DNA from: Marisediminicola sp040546025
Lineage (GTDB): Bacteria > Actinomycetota > Actinomycetes > Actinomycetales > Microbacteriaceae
Direction: 5' to 3'
DNA length: 64,000 nucleotides
Assembly (NCBI RefSeq): GCF_040546025.1
Contig: NZ_JBEPNA010000001.1
Location: 186,001-250,000, forward strand
Shown: positions 37,648-46,500 of the stretch, piece after piece
Layout: each line of letters begins with the position of its first letter
How positions within the stretch are numbered: the first letter of the stretch is position 1
Translations under genes and position numbers: made by a program
The notes under the pieces: model-generated
What the model was told of the DNA's origin: nothing
Database searches by the model: none
The model's input: only the letters and a program-made list of their open reading frames with translations

Positions 37648-39765
37648 GTGGCACAAGACGTGCTCACCGACCTGAACAAGGTCCGCAATATCGGCATCAT
37701 GGCTCACATCGATGCGGGCAAGACGACGACCACCGAGCGCATCCTGTTCTACACGGGGATCACTCACAAGATCGGTGAAGTTCACGACGGCGCAGCCACT
37801 ATGGACTGGATGGCGCAGGAGCAGGAACGTGGCATCACGATCACGTCTGCCGCGACCACCTGTTTCTGGAACAAGCACCAGATCAACATCATCGACACCC
37901 CCGGCCACGTCGACTTCACCGTCGAGGTCGAGCGTTCGCTGCGCGTGCTCGATGGCGCCGTTGCCGTCTTCGACGGCAAGGAGGGCGTTGAGCCCCAGTC
38001 GGAGACCGTCTGGCGCCAGGCCGACAAGTACGACGTGCCCCGCATCTGCTTCGTCAACAAGATGGACAAGCTCGGCGCCGACTTCTACTACACGGTCGAC
38101 ACCATCATCAAGCGCCTCGGCGCCAAGCCCCTCGTCATCCAGCTCCCGATCGGGTTCGAGAACACCTTCGAAGGTGTCGTCGACCTCGTCGAGATGCGGG
38201 CGCTGACCTGGCGCGGAGACTCCAAGGGTGACGTCGAGCTCGGCGCGAAGTACACCATTGAAGAGATCCCGGCCGACCTCGTCGAGAAGGCCAACGAGTA
38301 CCGTGCGGCCCTCATCGAGGTTGTCGCCGAGACCGACGACGTGCTCCTCGAGCGCTTCATGAACGGCGACACCGACTTCACCGTCTCCGAGATCAAGCAC
38401 GCGATCCGCAAGCTCACGGTCAACAGCGAGATCTACCCGGTGCTCTGCGGCTCGGCGTTCAAGAACCGTGGCGTGCAGCCGATGCTGGATGCTGTTGTGG
38501 ACTACCTTCCGACGCCGCTCGACGTTCCTGCCATCGAGGCACACGACACGCGCGACGAAGAGAAGGTCATCCTGCGCCACCCGGACTCGACGGAGCCGTT
38601 CTCGGCCCTCGCGTTCAAGGTCGCGGTTCACCCGTTCTTCGGTCGCCTTACCTACATCCGCGTCTACTCCGGTCGTGCCGACTCGGGTGCGCAGCTGGTC
38701 AACTCGACCAAGGGCAAGAAGGAGCGCATCGGGAAGATCTTCCAGATGCACGCCAACAAGGAAAACCCCGTCGACTCGGTCACCGCCGGCCACATCTACG
38801 CGGTCATCGGCCTCAAGGACACCACGACCGGCGACACCCTCTGCGACCCGCAGAACCAGGTTGTCCTGGAGTCGATGACGTTCCCGGAGCCGGTCATCGA
38901 GGTGGCCATCGAGCCGAAGACCAAGGCCGACCAGGAGAAGCTGGGTATCGCTATCCAGAAGCTCGCCGAGGAAGACCCCACGTTCCGCACCGAGCAGAAC
39001 CAGGACACCGGCCAGACGGTCATCAAGGGAATGGGCGAGCTTCACCTCGACATCCTCGTCGACCGGATGAAGCGCGAATTCAACGTCGAGGCCAACGTGG
39101 GCAAGCCCCAGGTCGCGTACCGCGAGACCATTCGCCGCATCGTCGCCAAGCACGACTTCACCCACAAGAAGCAGACGGGTGGATCGGGACAGTTCGCTAA
39201 GGTCCAGATCTCGCTCGAGCCGCTCGAAGTCACGCCTGACAAGACGTACGAGTTCGAGAACAAGGTGACCGGTGGTCGCATCCCGCGCGAGTACATCCCG
39301 TCGGTGGATGCCGGAATCCAGGATGCCCTGCAGGTCGGCATCCTCGCCGGGTACCCGATGGTGGGCGTCAAGGCGATCCTGCTCGACGGCGCGGCGCACG
39401 ATGTCGACTCGTCGGAAATGGCGTTCAAGATCGCCGGCTCCATGGCGTTCAAGGAAGCGGCCCGCAAGGCCGACCCCGTTCTGCTCGAGCCGCTGATGGC
39501 CGTCGAGGTGCGCACGCCCGAGGAGTACATGGGCGACGTCATCGGTGACCTCAACTCGCGTCGTGGACAGATCCAGTCGATGGAAGACGCCACCGGCGTC
39601 AAGGTCGTCCGGGCCAACGTCCCCCTGTCGGAAATGTTCGGTTACGTCGGTGACCTGAGGAGCAAGACCTCGGGCCGCGCCGTGTACTCGATGACCTTCG
39701 ACAGCTACTCCGAGGTGCCGCGCGCGGTTGCCGAGGAAATCGTCCAGAAGAACAAGGGCGAGTAA
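37648..39765 (+). CDS. fusA: Elongation factor G
   Basis: A 705-residue translocase GTPase. G-domain motifs are AHIDAGKTTTTER (P-loop), RGITITSAATTC (switch I), DTPGHVDFTVEVERS and NKMDK. Domains II-V follow, including GMGELHLDILVDRMKREFNV. The GTG start at 37648 has CGGAGGA upstream. Single copy in this window, in its usual place before tuf. Confidence 0.99.
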   Translation: MAQDVLTDLNKVRNIGIMAHIDAGKTTTTERILFYTGITHKIGEVHDGAATMDWMAQEQERGITITSAATTCFWNKHQINIIDTPGHVDFTVEVERSLRVLDGAVAVFDGKEGVEPQSETVWRQADKYDVPRICFVNKMDKLGADFYYTVDTIIKRLGAKPLVIQLPIGFENTFEGVVDLVEMRALTWRGDSKGDVELGAKYTIEEIPADLVEKANEYRAALIEVVAETDDVLLERFMNGDTDFTVSEIKHAIRKLTVNSEIYPVLCGSAFKNRGVQPMLDAVVDYLPTPLDVPAIEAHDTRDEEKVILRHPDSTEPFSALAFKVAVHPFFGRLTYIRVYSGRADSGAQLVNSTKGKKERIGKIFQMHANKENPVDSVTAGHIYAVIGLKDTTTGDTLCDPQNQVVLESMTFPEPVIEVAIEPKTKADQEKLGIAIQKLAEEDPTFRTEQNQDTGQTVIKGMGELHLDILVDRMKREFNVEANVGKPQVAYRETIRRIVAKHDFTHKKQTGGSGQFAKVQISLEPLEVTPDKTYEFENKVTGGRIPREYIPSVDAGIQDALQVGILAGYPMVGVKAILLDGAAHDVDSSEMAFKIAGSMAFKEAARKADPVLLEPLMAVEVRTPEEYMGDVIGDLNSRRGQIQSMEDATGVKVVRANVPLSEMFGYVGDLRSKTSGRAVYSMTFDSYSEVPRAVAEEIVQKNKGE

Positions 39766-39887
39766 CACCCACGAATTAGGGCTCAATAGCCTTTCTAGTA
39801 ACATCAATACAACCCCCAAACCAGTAAGACGAGCGATCGACATCCGTCATTCGCGTGCTCTTACGACGAAGTCCTGAGGAGGACCCA

Positions 39888-41081
39888 TTGGCGAAGGCAA
39901 AGTTCGAGCGGACTAAGCCGCACGTCAACATCGGCACCATTGGTCACGTCGACCACGGTAAGACCACGTTGACCGCGGCAATCACCAAGGTGCTGCATGA
40001 CAAGTACCCCACCCTGAACACTGCTTCGGCGTTCGATCAGATCGACAACTCGCCCGAAGAGAAGCAGCGTGGAATCACGATCAACATCTCGCACGTCGAG
40101 TACCAGACGGAGAAGCGTCACTACGCTCACGTCGATGCTCCCGGCCACGCGGACTACATCAAGAACATGATCACCGGTGCGGCCCAGATGGACGGCGCGA
40201 TCCTCGTGGTTGCGGCGACCGACGGCCCCATGCCCCAGACGCGTGAGCACGTGCTGCTCGCCCGCCAGGTCGGCGTGCCGTACATCGTTGTTGCACTGAA
40301 CAAGACCGACATGGTCGACGACGAGGAGATCCTCGAGCTCGTCGAGATCGAGGTTCGCGAGCTGCTGTCGAGCCAGGAGTTCGACGGCGACAACGCTCCC
40401 GTCGTTCGCGTCTCGGCGCTCAAGGCGCTCGAGGGCGACGAGAAGTGGGCAGCGACCGTTGCCGACCTCATGGACCAGGTCGACGAGTTCGTCCCGGAGC
40501 CCGTCCGCGAGACCGACAAGCCCTTCCTCATGCCCGTCGAGGACGTCTTCACGATCACCGGTCGTGGAACCGTCATCACCGGTCGTGTCGAGCGTGGCGT
40601 CCTGAAGCCGAACGACGAGGTTGAAATCGTCGGCATCAAGGAAAAGTCGTCGAAGACGATCGTCACCGCCATCGAGATGTTCCGCAAGACCCTCGAAGAC
40701 GCACGCGCCGGCGAGAACGTCGGACTGCTGCTTCGTGGAACCAAGCGCGAGGACGTCGAGCGCGGCCAGGTTGTCGTCAAGCCCGGTACGGTCACGCCGC
40801 ACACCGAGTTCGAGGCGAACGCCTACATCCTGTCCAAGGATGAGGGTGGCCGTCACAACCCGTTCTACGCGAACTACCGCCCGCAGTTCTACTTCCGCAC
40901 CACGGACGTCACCGGAATCATCACGCTGCCCGAGGGCACCGAGATGGTCATGCCCGGCGACACCACGGAGATGACTGTCAACCTCATCCAGCCGATCGCC
41001 ATGGAGGAAGGCCTCCGCTTCGCTATCCGCGAAGGTGGACGCACCGTCGGCGCCGGCACGGTTGTGAAGATCCTCAAGTAA
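39888..41081 (+). CDS. tuf: Elongation factor Tu
   Basis: A 397-residue aminoacyl-tRNA carrier, exactly the family length when started at TTG 39888 (MAKAKFERTKPHVN) with GAGGAGG 5 nt upstream. The longer frame adds 11 non-conserved residues. GTP motifs are GHVDHGKTTL, QRGITIN, DAPGHADY and NKTDM. The 123-bp gap to fusA may hold a separate promoter, none obvious. A UUCG-loop terminator follows. Confidence 0.99.
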   Translation: MAKAKFERTKPHVNIGTIGHVDHGKTTLTAAITKVLHDKYPTLNTASAFDQIDNSPEEKQRGITINISHVEYQTEKRHYAHVDAPGHADYIKNMITGAAQMDGAILVVAATDGPMPQTREHVLLARQVGVPYIVVALNKTDMVDDEEILELVEIEVRELLSSQEFDGDNAPVVRVSALKALEGDEKWAATVADLMDQVDEFVPEPVRETDKPFLMPVEDVFTITGRGTVITGRVERGVLKPNDEVEIVGIKEKSSKTIVTAIEMFRKTLEDARAGENVGLLLRGTKREDVERGQVVVKPGTVTPHTEFEANAYILSKDEGGRHNPFYANYRPQFYFRTTDVTGIITLPEGTEMVMPGDTTEMTVNLIQPIAMEEGLRFAIREGGRTVGAGTVVKILK

Positions 41082-41096
41082 TACCCGCTGTACTAG

Positions 41097-41126
41097 ACGG
41101 GGTCGGTCCTTCGGGGCCGGCCCCGT
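41097..41126 (+). terminator. Terminator of the str operon
   Basis: A 13-bp stem with G-U pairs (41097-41109 with 41114-41126) closed by a TTCG tetraloop, starting 16 bases after the tuf stop. The UUCG loop is unusually stable and supports a real terminator despite a short T-run. Confidence 0.85.
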
Positions 41127-41146
41127 TGTGCGTTTGGGGGGCGGTC

Positions 41147-41223
41147 ACCGAGGGGTTTGTGGGGACACGCCGGTTGTGGTGGTCGCGCGATCCGGAGTGT
41201 CGCCGTTTCTCCTGTGTTGCGTG
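41147..41223. repeat. 77-bp intergenic element, copy 1
   Basis: This 77-bp sequence recurs at 41312-41388 with two mismatches. Inside it GACACGCCGG (41164-41173) and CCGGAGTGTC (41192-41201) form a 10-bp stem with one mismatch and an 18-nt loop. Open frames across both copies exist on the minus strand but show no known protein. It lies between the tuf terminator and the convergent IclR gene. Confidence 0.9.
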
Positions 41224-41311
41224 AGGATGCTGCTGGCTCGCGTGCTCGTGGAGCCGTGCGGATGCCTGTGGGGCAGCATCCGCGGGGCTGGAGGTCTTCA
41301 GCGGGCCCGTA

Positions 41312-41388
41312 ACCGAGGTGTTTGTGGGGACACGCCGGTTGTGGTGGTCGCGCGATCCGGAGTGTCGCCGATTCTCCTGTGTTGCGTG
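41312..41388. repeat. 77-bp intergenic element, copy 2
   Basis: The second copy of the element at 41147, same orientation, 165 bp apart, 75 of 77 bases identical and keeping the internal inverted repeat. It ends 31 bp before the stop of the IclR gene. The 88-bp stretch between the copies shows nothing recognisable. Confidence 0.9.
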
Positions 41389-41418
41389 CGGTCGGCACAC
41401 CCTGCGCCCGTCGGCGCG

Positions 41419-42189
41419 TCAGGCCCCGCCGAGCCGCGCGGTCAGCGCCGCCGATGCTGCCACGACCGCCGCCCCCAGCCGCGCGATTTCGTCCGGGGAA
41501 ACGGTGGTGACGCTCAGATAGGTCAGCCCGATCGCCGCCACCGGATACCCGTGGCGGTCGGTCGCCGTCGCCGCGACGGAGGCGTAGCCCTGGGTGATCT
41601 CGCCGTCCTCGACAGCGAAGCCGCGGCGCACGGTCGCCGCGAGTATCTCGTCGAGCGCCCGCAGCGTCGTCGGTCCGAGACCGCGCCTCGTCACGAGCGA
41701 CTCCCGGTGTGGGAACAGCGCCCGCACCTGCCCGGCCGGCAGCACCGCGAGCATCGACCGGCCGGTCGCGGTCAGGTGCGCGGGCAGCCGCACTCCGACG
41801 CTCGCGACCGTCGTTGGGGCGCGGTGACCGGCGGCCTTGCTGACGTAGGAGACGTCCGACCCGTGCAGCACGCCGAGCTGCGCGACCGCCGGCACGCCGA
41901 CCTCGAGCACGAGCTTGTCGATGAGTGGCTGCGCGAGCCGCCCGAGCCGGGTGGCGCGCAGCACCGACGACCCGATCTCCGACACGAGCGAGCCGAGCCC
42001 GTAGGCGCGCAGCTCGGGATAGTGCACGACGTAGCCCTCGTCCTGCATGACCCGGATGAGCTGGTAGGTCGACGACCGTGGCAGCCCGAGGTCGCGCGCG
42101 ATGGCGGATGCCCCGACCGGTCCGCTCTGCCGCGCAAGGTGCGTCAGAATTCGCAGCGCGCCGCGCGCGGCAGGAATGTCGGCCATCAT
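41419..42189 (-). CDS. IclR-family transcriptional regulator, probable hut regulator
   Basis: A 256-residue regulator with an N-terminal winged helix (ALRILTHLARQSGPVGASAI, then LPRSSTYQLIRVMQDEG) and a C-terminal IclR effector domain (YVSKAAGHRAP, AHLTATGRSMLAVLPAGQV, VAATATDRHGYPVAAIGLT). It diverges from hutH across 76 bp, so it probably controls hut expression in response to histidine or urocanate. ATG at 42189 or 42186 is likely; the open frame upstream runs antisense through hutH. A palindrome at 42196 could be its operator. Confidence 0.88.
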   Translation of the reverse strand: MMADIPAARGALRILTHLARQSGPVGASAIARDLGLPRSSTYQLIRVMQDEGYVVHYPELRAYGLGSLVSEIGSSVLRATRLGRLAQPLIDKLVLEVGVPAVAQLGVLHGSDVSYVSKAAGHRAPTTVASVGVRLPAHLTATGRSMLAVLPAGQVRALFPHRESLVTRRGLGPTTLRALDEILAATVRRGFAVEDGEITQGYASVAATATDRHGYPVAAIGLTYLSVTTVSPDEIARLGAAVVAASAALTARLGGA

Positions 42190-42195
42190 GCTCCC

Positions 42196-42211
42196 GTCTG
42201 GTATCCCAGAC
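42196..42211. promoter_or_regulatory. Candidate IclR operator between the regulator and hutH
   Basis: GTCTGG (42196-42201) and CCAGAC (42206-42211) form a perfect 6-bp inverted repeat with a 4-bp centre. It lies 7 bp from the regulator start and 55 bp from hutH, so binding could silence both. Confidence 0.45.
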
Positions 42212-42265
42212 ACTTTATCGCGTGGACGTCTCCCGCGGTGCCCCGCGAAAACATCTAATGGGGAC

Positions 42266-43825
42266 ATGGATGTCACTACGATCGCCAGGCTCGCCACGGT
42301 CACCCTCACCTCAGCCGCCCCCACCTTCGCAGAGGTCGTCGCGGTTGCCCGCCACGGCGCGCACGTTGTCCTCTCCCCGGCTGCGCTCGAGGCCATGGCC
42401 GCCTCGCGCGCGGTGATCGAGTCCCTCGCCGAGGACACGACCCCGCACTACGGCGTCTCCACCGGCTTCGGCGCCCTCGCGACCCGGTTCATCCCGGTCG
42501 AGAACCGTCTTGCCCTGCAGTGTTCCCTCATCCGCAGCCACGCCGCCAGCTCGGGCGCCGAAATCGAGCGCGAGGTCACCCGCGCCACGATGCTGCTGCG
42601 CCTGTCCACCCTCACCACCGGTCGCACCGGCGTGCGACCCGTGGTCGCCGAGACCTACGCGGCGCTCCTGAACGCCGGCGTCACCCCGGTCATCGGCGAG
42701 TACGGCAGCCTCGGCTGCTCCGGCGACCTCGCGCCGCTGGCCCACTGCGCGCTCGCGACGATGGGCGAGGGTGACGTGCGCGACGCGACCGGACGGATGC
42801 TGCCCGCCGCCGACGCGCTGGCCGCCGCCGGCATCCGTCCGCTCGAGCTCCGCGAGAAGGAGGGCCTCGCACTCATCAACGGCACCGACGGCATGCTCGG
42901 GATGCTGGTGCTCGCCATCACCGACCTCCGCGCGCTCGTGACCGCGGCCGACCTCGCTGCCGCGATGAGCGTGGAGGGCCTCCTCGGCAGCACCGCGGTG
43001 TTCGCGGCCGACCTGCAGGCGCTGCGGCCGCATCCGGGTCAGGCGGACTCCGCCGCGAACATCCGCGCGCTGCTCGCCGGCTCGCCGATCGTCGCCTCGC
43101 ACCAGACCGACGAGTGCACCCGCGTGCAGGACGCCTACTCGCTCCGCTGCGCCCCGCAGGTGCACGGTGCCGTGCGCGACACGATCGCCCACGCCGCCAC
43201 CGTCGCGGGCCGGGAGCTCGCGAGCGCGATCGACAACCCCGTCGTCACGCTCGACGGGAGGGTCGAGTCGAACGGCAACTTCCACGGGGCGCCGATCGGC
43301 TACGTGCTCGACTTCCTCGCGATCGCCGTCGCCGACCTCGCGAGCATGAGCGAGCGGCGCACCGACCGGTTCCTCGACCAGGCCCGCAGCGGCGGGCTCA
43401 ACCCGTTCCTCGCCGGCGACCCCGGCGTCGACTCCGGCCACATGATCGCCCAGTACACCCAGGCGGGCATCGTGAGCGAGCTGAAGCGGCTCGCGGTGCC
43501 GGCGTCGGTGGACTCGATCCCGACGAGCGCCATGCAGGAGGACCACGTCTCGATGGGCTGGAGCGCCGCCCGCAAGCTGCGCCGCGGGGTCGACGGACTC
43601 ACCCGGGTCGTCGCGATCGAGCTGCTCACCGCCGCCCGCGGAATCGACATGCGCCGGATGCCGCCAGCGCCCAGCACCGCGGCGGTCATCGGCCGCCTGC
43701 GTGAGAGCGTGCCCGGGCCCGGGCCCGACCGGTACCTCGCCCCGGACATCCAGGCCGCCGTCGACCTCGTCGTGAGCGGCGAGCTCGTGGCCGCTGCGCG
43801 CGGGGTGGCGCCGGGGCTCGTGTAG
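42266..43825 (+). CDS. hutH: Histidine ammonia-lyase
   Basis: A 519-residue enzyme that deaminates L-histidine to urocanate. The MIO-forming loop reads GSLGCSGDLAPLAH, so the tripeptide is Cys151-Ser152-Gly153 rather than the Ala-Ser-Gly most often quoted; Ser and Gly are kept. Other family motifs are HYGVSTGFGALA, NGTDGMLGML, DAYSLRCAPQVHGA and SIPTSAMQEDHVSMG. ATG at 42266 (MDVTTIARL) starts the protein; the ribosome site is weak. It heads the hut operon. Confidence 0.95.
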   Translation: MDVTTIARLATVTLTSAAPTFAEVVAVARHGAHVVLSPAALEAMAASRAVIESLAEDTTPHYGVSTGFGALATRFIPVENRLALQCSLIRSHAASSGAEIEREVTRATMLLRLSTLTTGRTGVRPVVAETYAALLNAGVTPVIGEYGSLGCSGDLAPLAHCALATMGEGDVRDATGRMLPAADALAAAGIRPLELREKEGLALINGTDGMLGMLVLAITDLRALVTAADLAAAMSVEGLLGSTAVFAADLQALRPHPGQADSAANIRALLAGSPIVASHQTDECTRVQDAYSLRCAPQVHGAVRDTIAHAATVAGRELASAIDNPVVTLDGRVESNGNFHGAPIGYVLDFLAIAVADLASMSERRTDRFLDQARSGGLNPFLAGDPGVDSGHMIAQYTQAGIVSELKRLAVPASVDSIPTSAMQEDHVSMGWSAARKLRRGVDGLTRVVAIELLTAARGIDMRRMPPAPSTAAVIGRLRESVPGPGPDRYLAPDIQAAVDLVVSGELVAAARGVAPGLV

Positions 43826-43874
43826 CCCGACCCCCCCGCATCCGCCCCCCAACAACACAGAAGGAGACAGCCAC

Positions 43875-45530
43875 ATGTCCGCTCCCCGCCCCGTCCGCGC
43901 CGCCCGCGGCACCTCCCTGCAGACGCTCGGCTGGCCGCAGGAGGCCGCGCTCCGGATGCTGCAGAACAACCTCGACCCGGAGGTGGCGGAGCATCCGGAC
44001 GAGCTCGTCGTCTACGGCGGCACGGGCAAGGCCGCGCGCGACTGGGCCAGCTACGACGCGATCGTGCGCACCCTCACCACGTTGCGCGGCGACGAGACGA
44101 TGCTCGTGCAGTCCGGACGTCCGGTCGGCGTGATGCAGACGCACGAGTGGGCGCCGCGCGTGCTGCTCGCGAACTCCAACCTCGTCGGCGACTGGGCCAA
44201 CTGGGACGAGTTCCGCCGGCTCGAGAAGCTCGGCCTCACGATGTACGGCCAGATGACCGCAGGGTCGTGGATCTACATCGGCACCCAGGGCATCCTGCAG
44301 GGCACCTTCGAGACCTTCGCCGCGGTCGCCGAGAAGCGCTTCGGCGGCACCCTCGCCGGCACCATCACCCTCACCGGCGGACTCGGCGGCATGGGCGGGG
44401 CGCAGCCGCTCGCCGTCACGATGAACGACGGCGTCGCGATCGTCGTCGACGTCGACCCGAGCCGCATCGCCCGGCGCATCGAGCACGGCTACCTCGACGT
44501 CGAGGCACGCTCGGTCGAGCACGCGCTCGAGCTCGCGCTGGATGCACGGGATGCCCGCCGCCCGCTCTCGATCGGGGTGCTCGGAAACACCGCCGCCGTC
44601 TTCCCCGACCTGCTCGCCCGCGGCGCCGAGATCGACATCGTCACCGACCAGACGAGCGCGCACGATCCGCTCGCCTACCTCCCGCTCGAGTTCGGCTTCG
44701 ACCAGTGGCATCCGGCACGCGAGGCCGACCCGACCGGGTTCGCGGATGCCGCCCGGCACTCGATGGCCCGGCAGGTCGAGGCGATGGTCGGGTTCCAGAA
44801 GGCGGGCGCCGAGGTCTTCGACTACGGCAACAACCTACGCACCGAGGCGCGCACGGCCGGCTATGCGGACGCCTTCGCCTACCCCGGATTCGTGCCCGCG
44901 TACATCCGTCCGCTGTTCGCGGAGGGCAAGGGCCCGTTCCGCTGGGCGGCGCTGAGCGGCGACCCCGCCGACATCGCGGCGACCGACCGTGCAGTGCTCG
45001 AGATGTTCCCGGAGAACCGGTCGCTGCAGAAGTGGATCCCGCTCGCGCAGAAGCGGGTGCACTTCCAGGGGCTGCCCGCCCGCATCTGCTGGCTCGGCTA
45101 CGGCGAACGCGACCGCGCGGGGCTGCGCTTCAACGACATGGTGGCCTCCGGCGAGGTCACGGCGCCGCTCGTCATCGGACGCGACCACCTCGACTCCGGC
45201 TCGGTCGCCTCGCCCTACCGCGAGACCGAGGCGATGAAGGACGGCTCCGACGCGATCGCCGACTGGCCGCTGCTCAACGCGCTCGTCAACACGGCATCCG
45301 GCGCCACCTGGGTCTCGATCCACCACGGCGGGGGAGTCGGAATCGGACGCTCCATCCACGCCGGCCAGGTCACCGTCGCAGACGGCACCGCGCTCGCCGG
45401 CGAGAAGATCGCGCGGGTGCTGACCAACGACCCGGGGATGGGCGTGATCCGTCACGTCGACGCGGGCTACGGCGAGGCGCTCGAGGTCGCCGAGCGGCTC
45501 GCGGTGCGCGTGCCGATGCGGGAGGGATGA
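43875..45530 (+). CDS. hutU: Urocanate hydratase
   Basis: A 551-residue NAD-dependent enzyme converting urocanate to imidazolonepropionate. Family motifs are GWPQEAALRMLQNNLDPEV, YGGTGKAARDW, the NAD-binding ITLTGGLGGMGGAQPLA, FDYGNNLR and FQGLPARICWLGYG. AAGGAGA lies before the ATG. It follows hutH by 49 bp. Confidence 0.97.
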   Translation: MSAPRPVRAARGTSLQTLGWPQEAALRMLQNNLDPEVAEHPDELVVYGGTGKAARDWASYDAIVRTLTTLRGDETMLVQSGRPVGVMQTHEWAPRVLLANSNLVGDWANWDEFRRLEKLGLTMYGQMTAGSWIYIGTQGILQGTFETFAAVAEKRFGGTLAGTITLTGGLGGMGGAQPLAVTMNDGVAIVVDVDPSRIARRIEHGYLDVEARSVEHALELALDARDARRPLSIGVLGNTAAVFPDLLARGAEIDIVTDQTSAHDPLAYLPLEFGFDQWHPAREADPTGFADAARHSMARQVEAMVGFQKAGAEVFDYGNNLRTEARTAGYADAFAYPGFVPAYIRPLFAEGKGPFRWAALSGDPADIAATDRAVLEMFPENRSLQKWIPLAQKRVHFQGLPARICWLGYGERDRAGLRFNDMVASGEVTAPLVIGRDHLDSGSVASPYRETEAMKDGSDAIADWPLLNALVNTASGATWVSIHHGGGVGIGRSIHAGQVTVADGTALAGEKIARVLTNDPGMGVIRHVDAGYGEALEVAERLAVRVPMREG

Positions 45531-45615
45531 TTGCCGTGCGGGTCCGGGGCGCGGATGCTGGTGCAGAGGCGGCCTGGTGTTGCCGGGGCCGCTCGGGTCT
45601 AGTCGAGGAGCACTG

Positions 45616-46500
45616 ATGGCCGCACTGTCGCACGACCCGCTCTGGCCGCGCGCGGGAGACTGGCCCGCCGGACTCACGGGCGCGCACACCGACCTCGCGA
45701 TCCTCGGCATCCCGACGTGGCGCACGTCGCTCTCGCCGACCGGGGCCGGCGCGACCCCGGCCGCGGTGCGCGCGGCGCTGCGCTACTACAGCCAGTGGGC
45801 GGGCGGCTCGCGCTGGCCGACCATCGCCGACTGGGGCGACGTGCCGGAGCCGGATGGCGACGGCGAGGCTGTCGCGGCCGTCGCAGCCCGCCGTGCGGCG
45901 GAGCACTCGTCGCTGCTCATCGTGCTCGGCGGGGATAACGCCGCGACCGTGCCGGCCGCCCTCGGCGCCTGGGGCGACCGCCTCGACACCGCCGGCCTCG
46001 TCACCCTCGACGCCCACCACGACCTCCGCGACGGAGTGAGTAACGGCTCGCCGGTGCGCCGGCTGCTCGAGGCCGGACTCGACGGACACCGCGTCGTGCA
46101 GGTCGGCATCGCCGACTTCGCCAACTCCGCGCTGTACTCGGAGCGGGCCGCGGAGCTGGGGATCACCGTGATCACGCGCGGGGAGTTGGCGCGGCGCCCC
46201 ATCGCGGATGCCGTCGCCGAGGCCCTCGAGATCGCCGGCGCCGCGGGCGGCCCGGTGCACGTCGACCTCGACGTCGACGTGTGCGACCGCGCGGTGGCGC
46301 CGGGCTGTCCGGCATCCGTTCCCGGCGGCATCTCGGCGGCGGAGCTGCGGGCGGCCGCTCGGGTGGCGGGGCGGCATCCGCTCGTCGAGTCGATCGACCT
46401 GACCGAGGTGGATGCGGCGGCGGACTCCCCGGACGGCCGCACCGTGCGCCTCGTCGCGCTGTGCGTGCTCGAGGCGGCGGCCGGATGGGCGGAGAGGTGA
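45616..46500 (+). CDS. hutG: Arginase-family protein, probable formimidoylglutamase or formiminoglutamate-processing enzyme
   Basis: A 294-residue ureohydrolase-fold protein. Metal motifs DAHHD (Asp132, His134, Asp136) and VDLDVDVCD (Asp217, Asp219, Asp221) are kept, but the first motif is GGDNA with Asn108 where most arginases have a His ligand. Position between hutU and hutI indicates hydrolysis of N-formimidoyl-L-glutamate to glutamate. GAGGAG precedes ATG 45616. The stop overlaps a GTG start for hutI. Confidence 0.85.
   Translation: MAALSHDPLWPRAGDWPAGLTGAHTDLAILGIPTWRTSLSPTGAGATPAAVRAALRYYSQWAGGSRWPTIADWGDVPEPDGDGEAVAAVAARRAAEHSSLLIVLGGDNAATVPAALGAWGDRLDTAGLVTLDAHHDLRDGVSNGSPVRRLLEAGLDGHRVVQVGIADFANSALYSERAAELGITVITRGELARRPIADAVAEALEIAGAAGGPVHVDLDVDVCDRAVAPGCPASVPGGISAAELRAAARVAGRHPLVESIDLTEVDAAADSPDGRTVRLVALCVLEAAAGWAER

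Noticed and set aside
41074..41400. Minus-strand 108-codon frame across the 77-bp duplication
   Set aside because: The peptide is His/Arg/Pro-rich with no family, it overlaps the tuf terminator, and another frame is also open, so the repeat explains it better than a gene.
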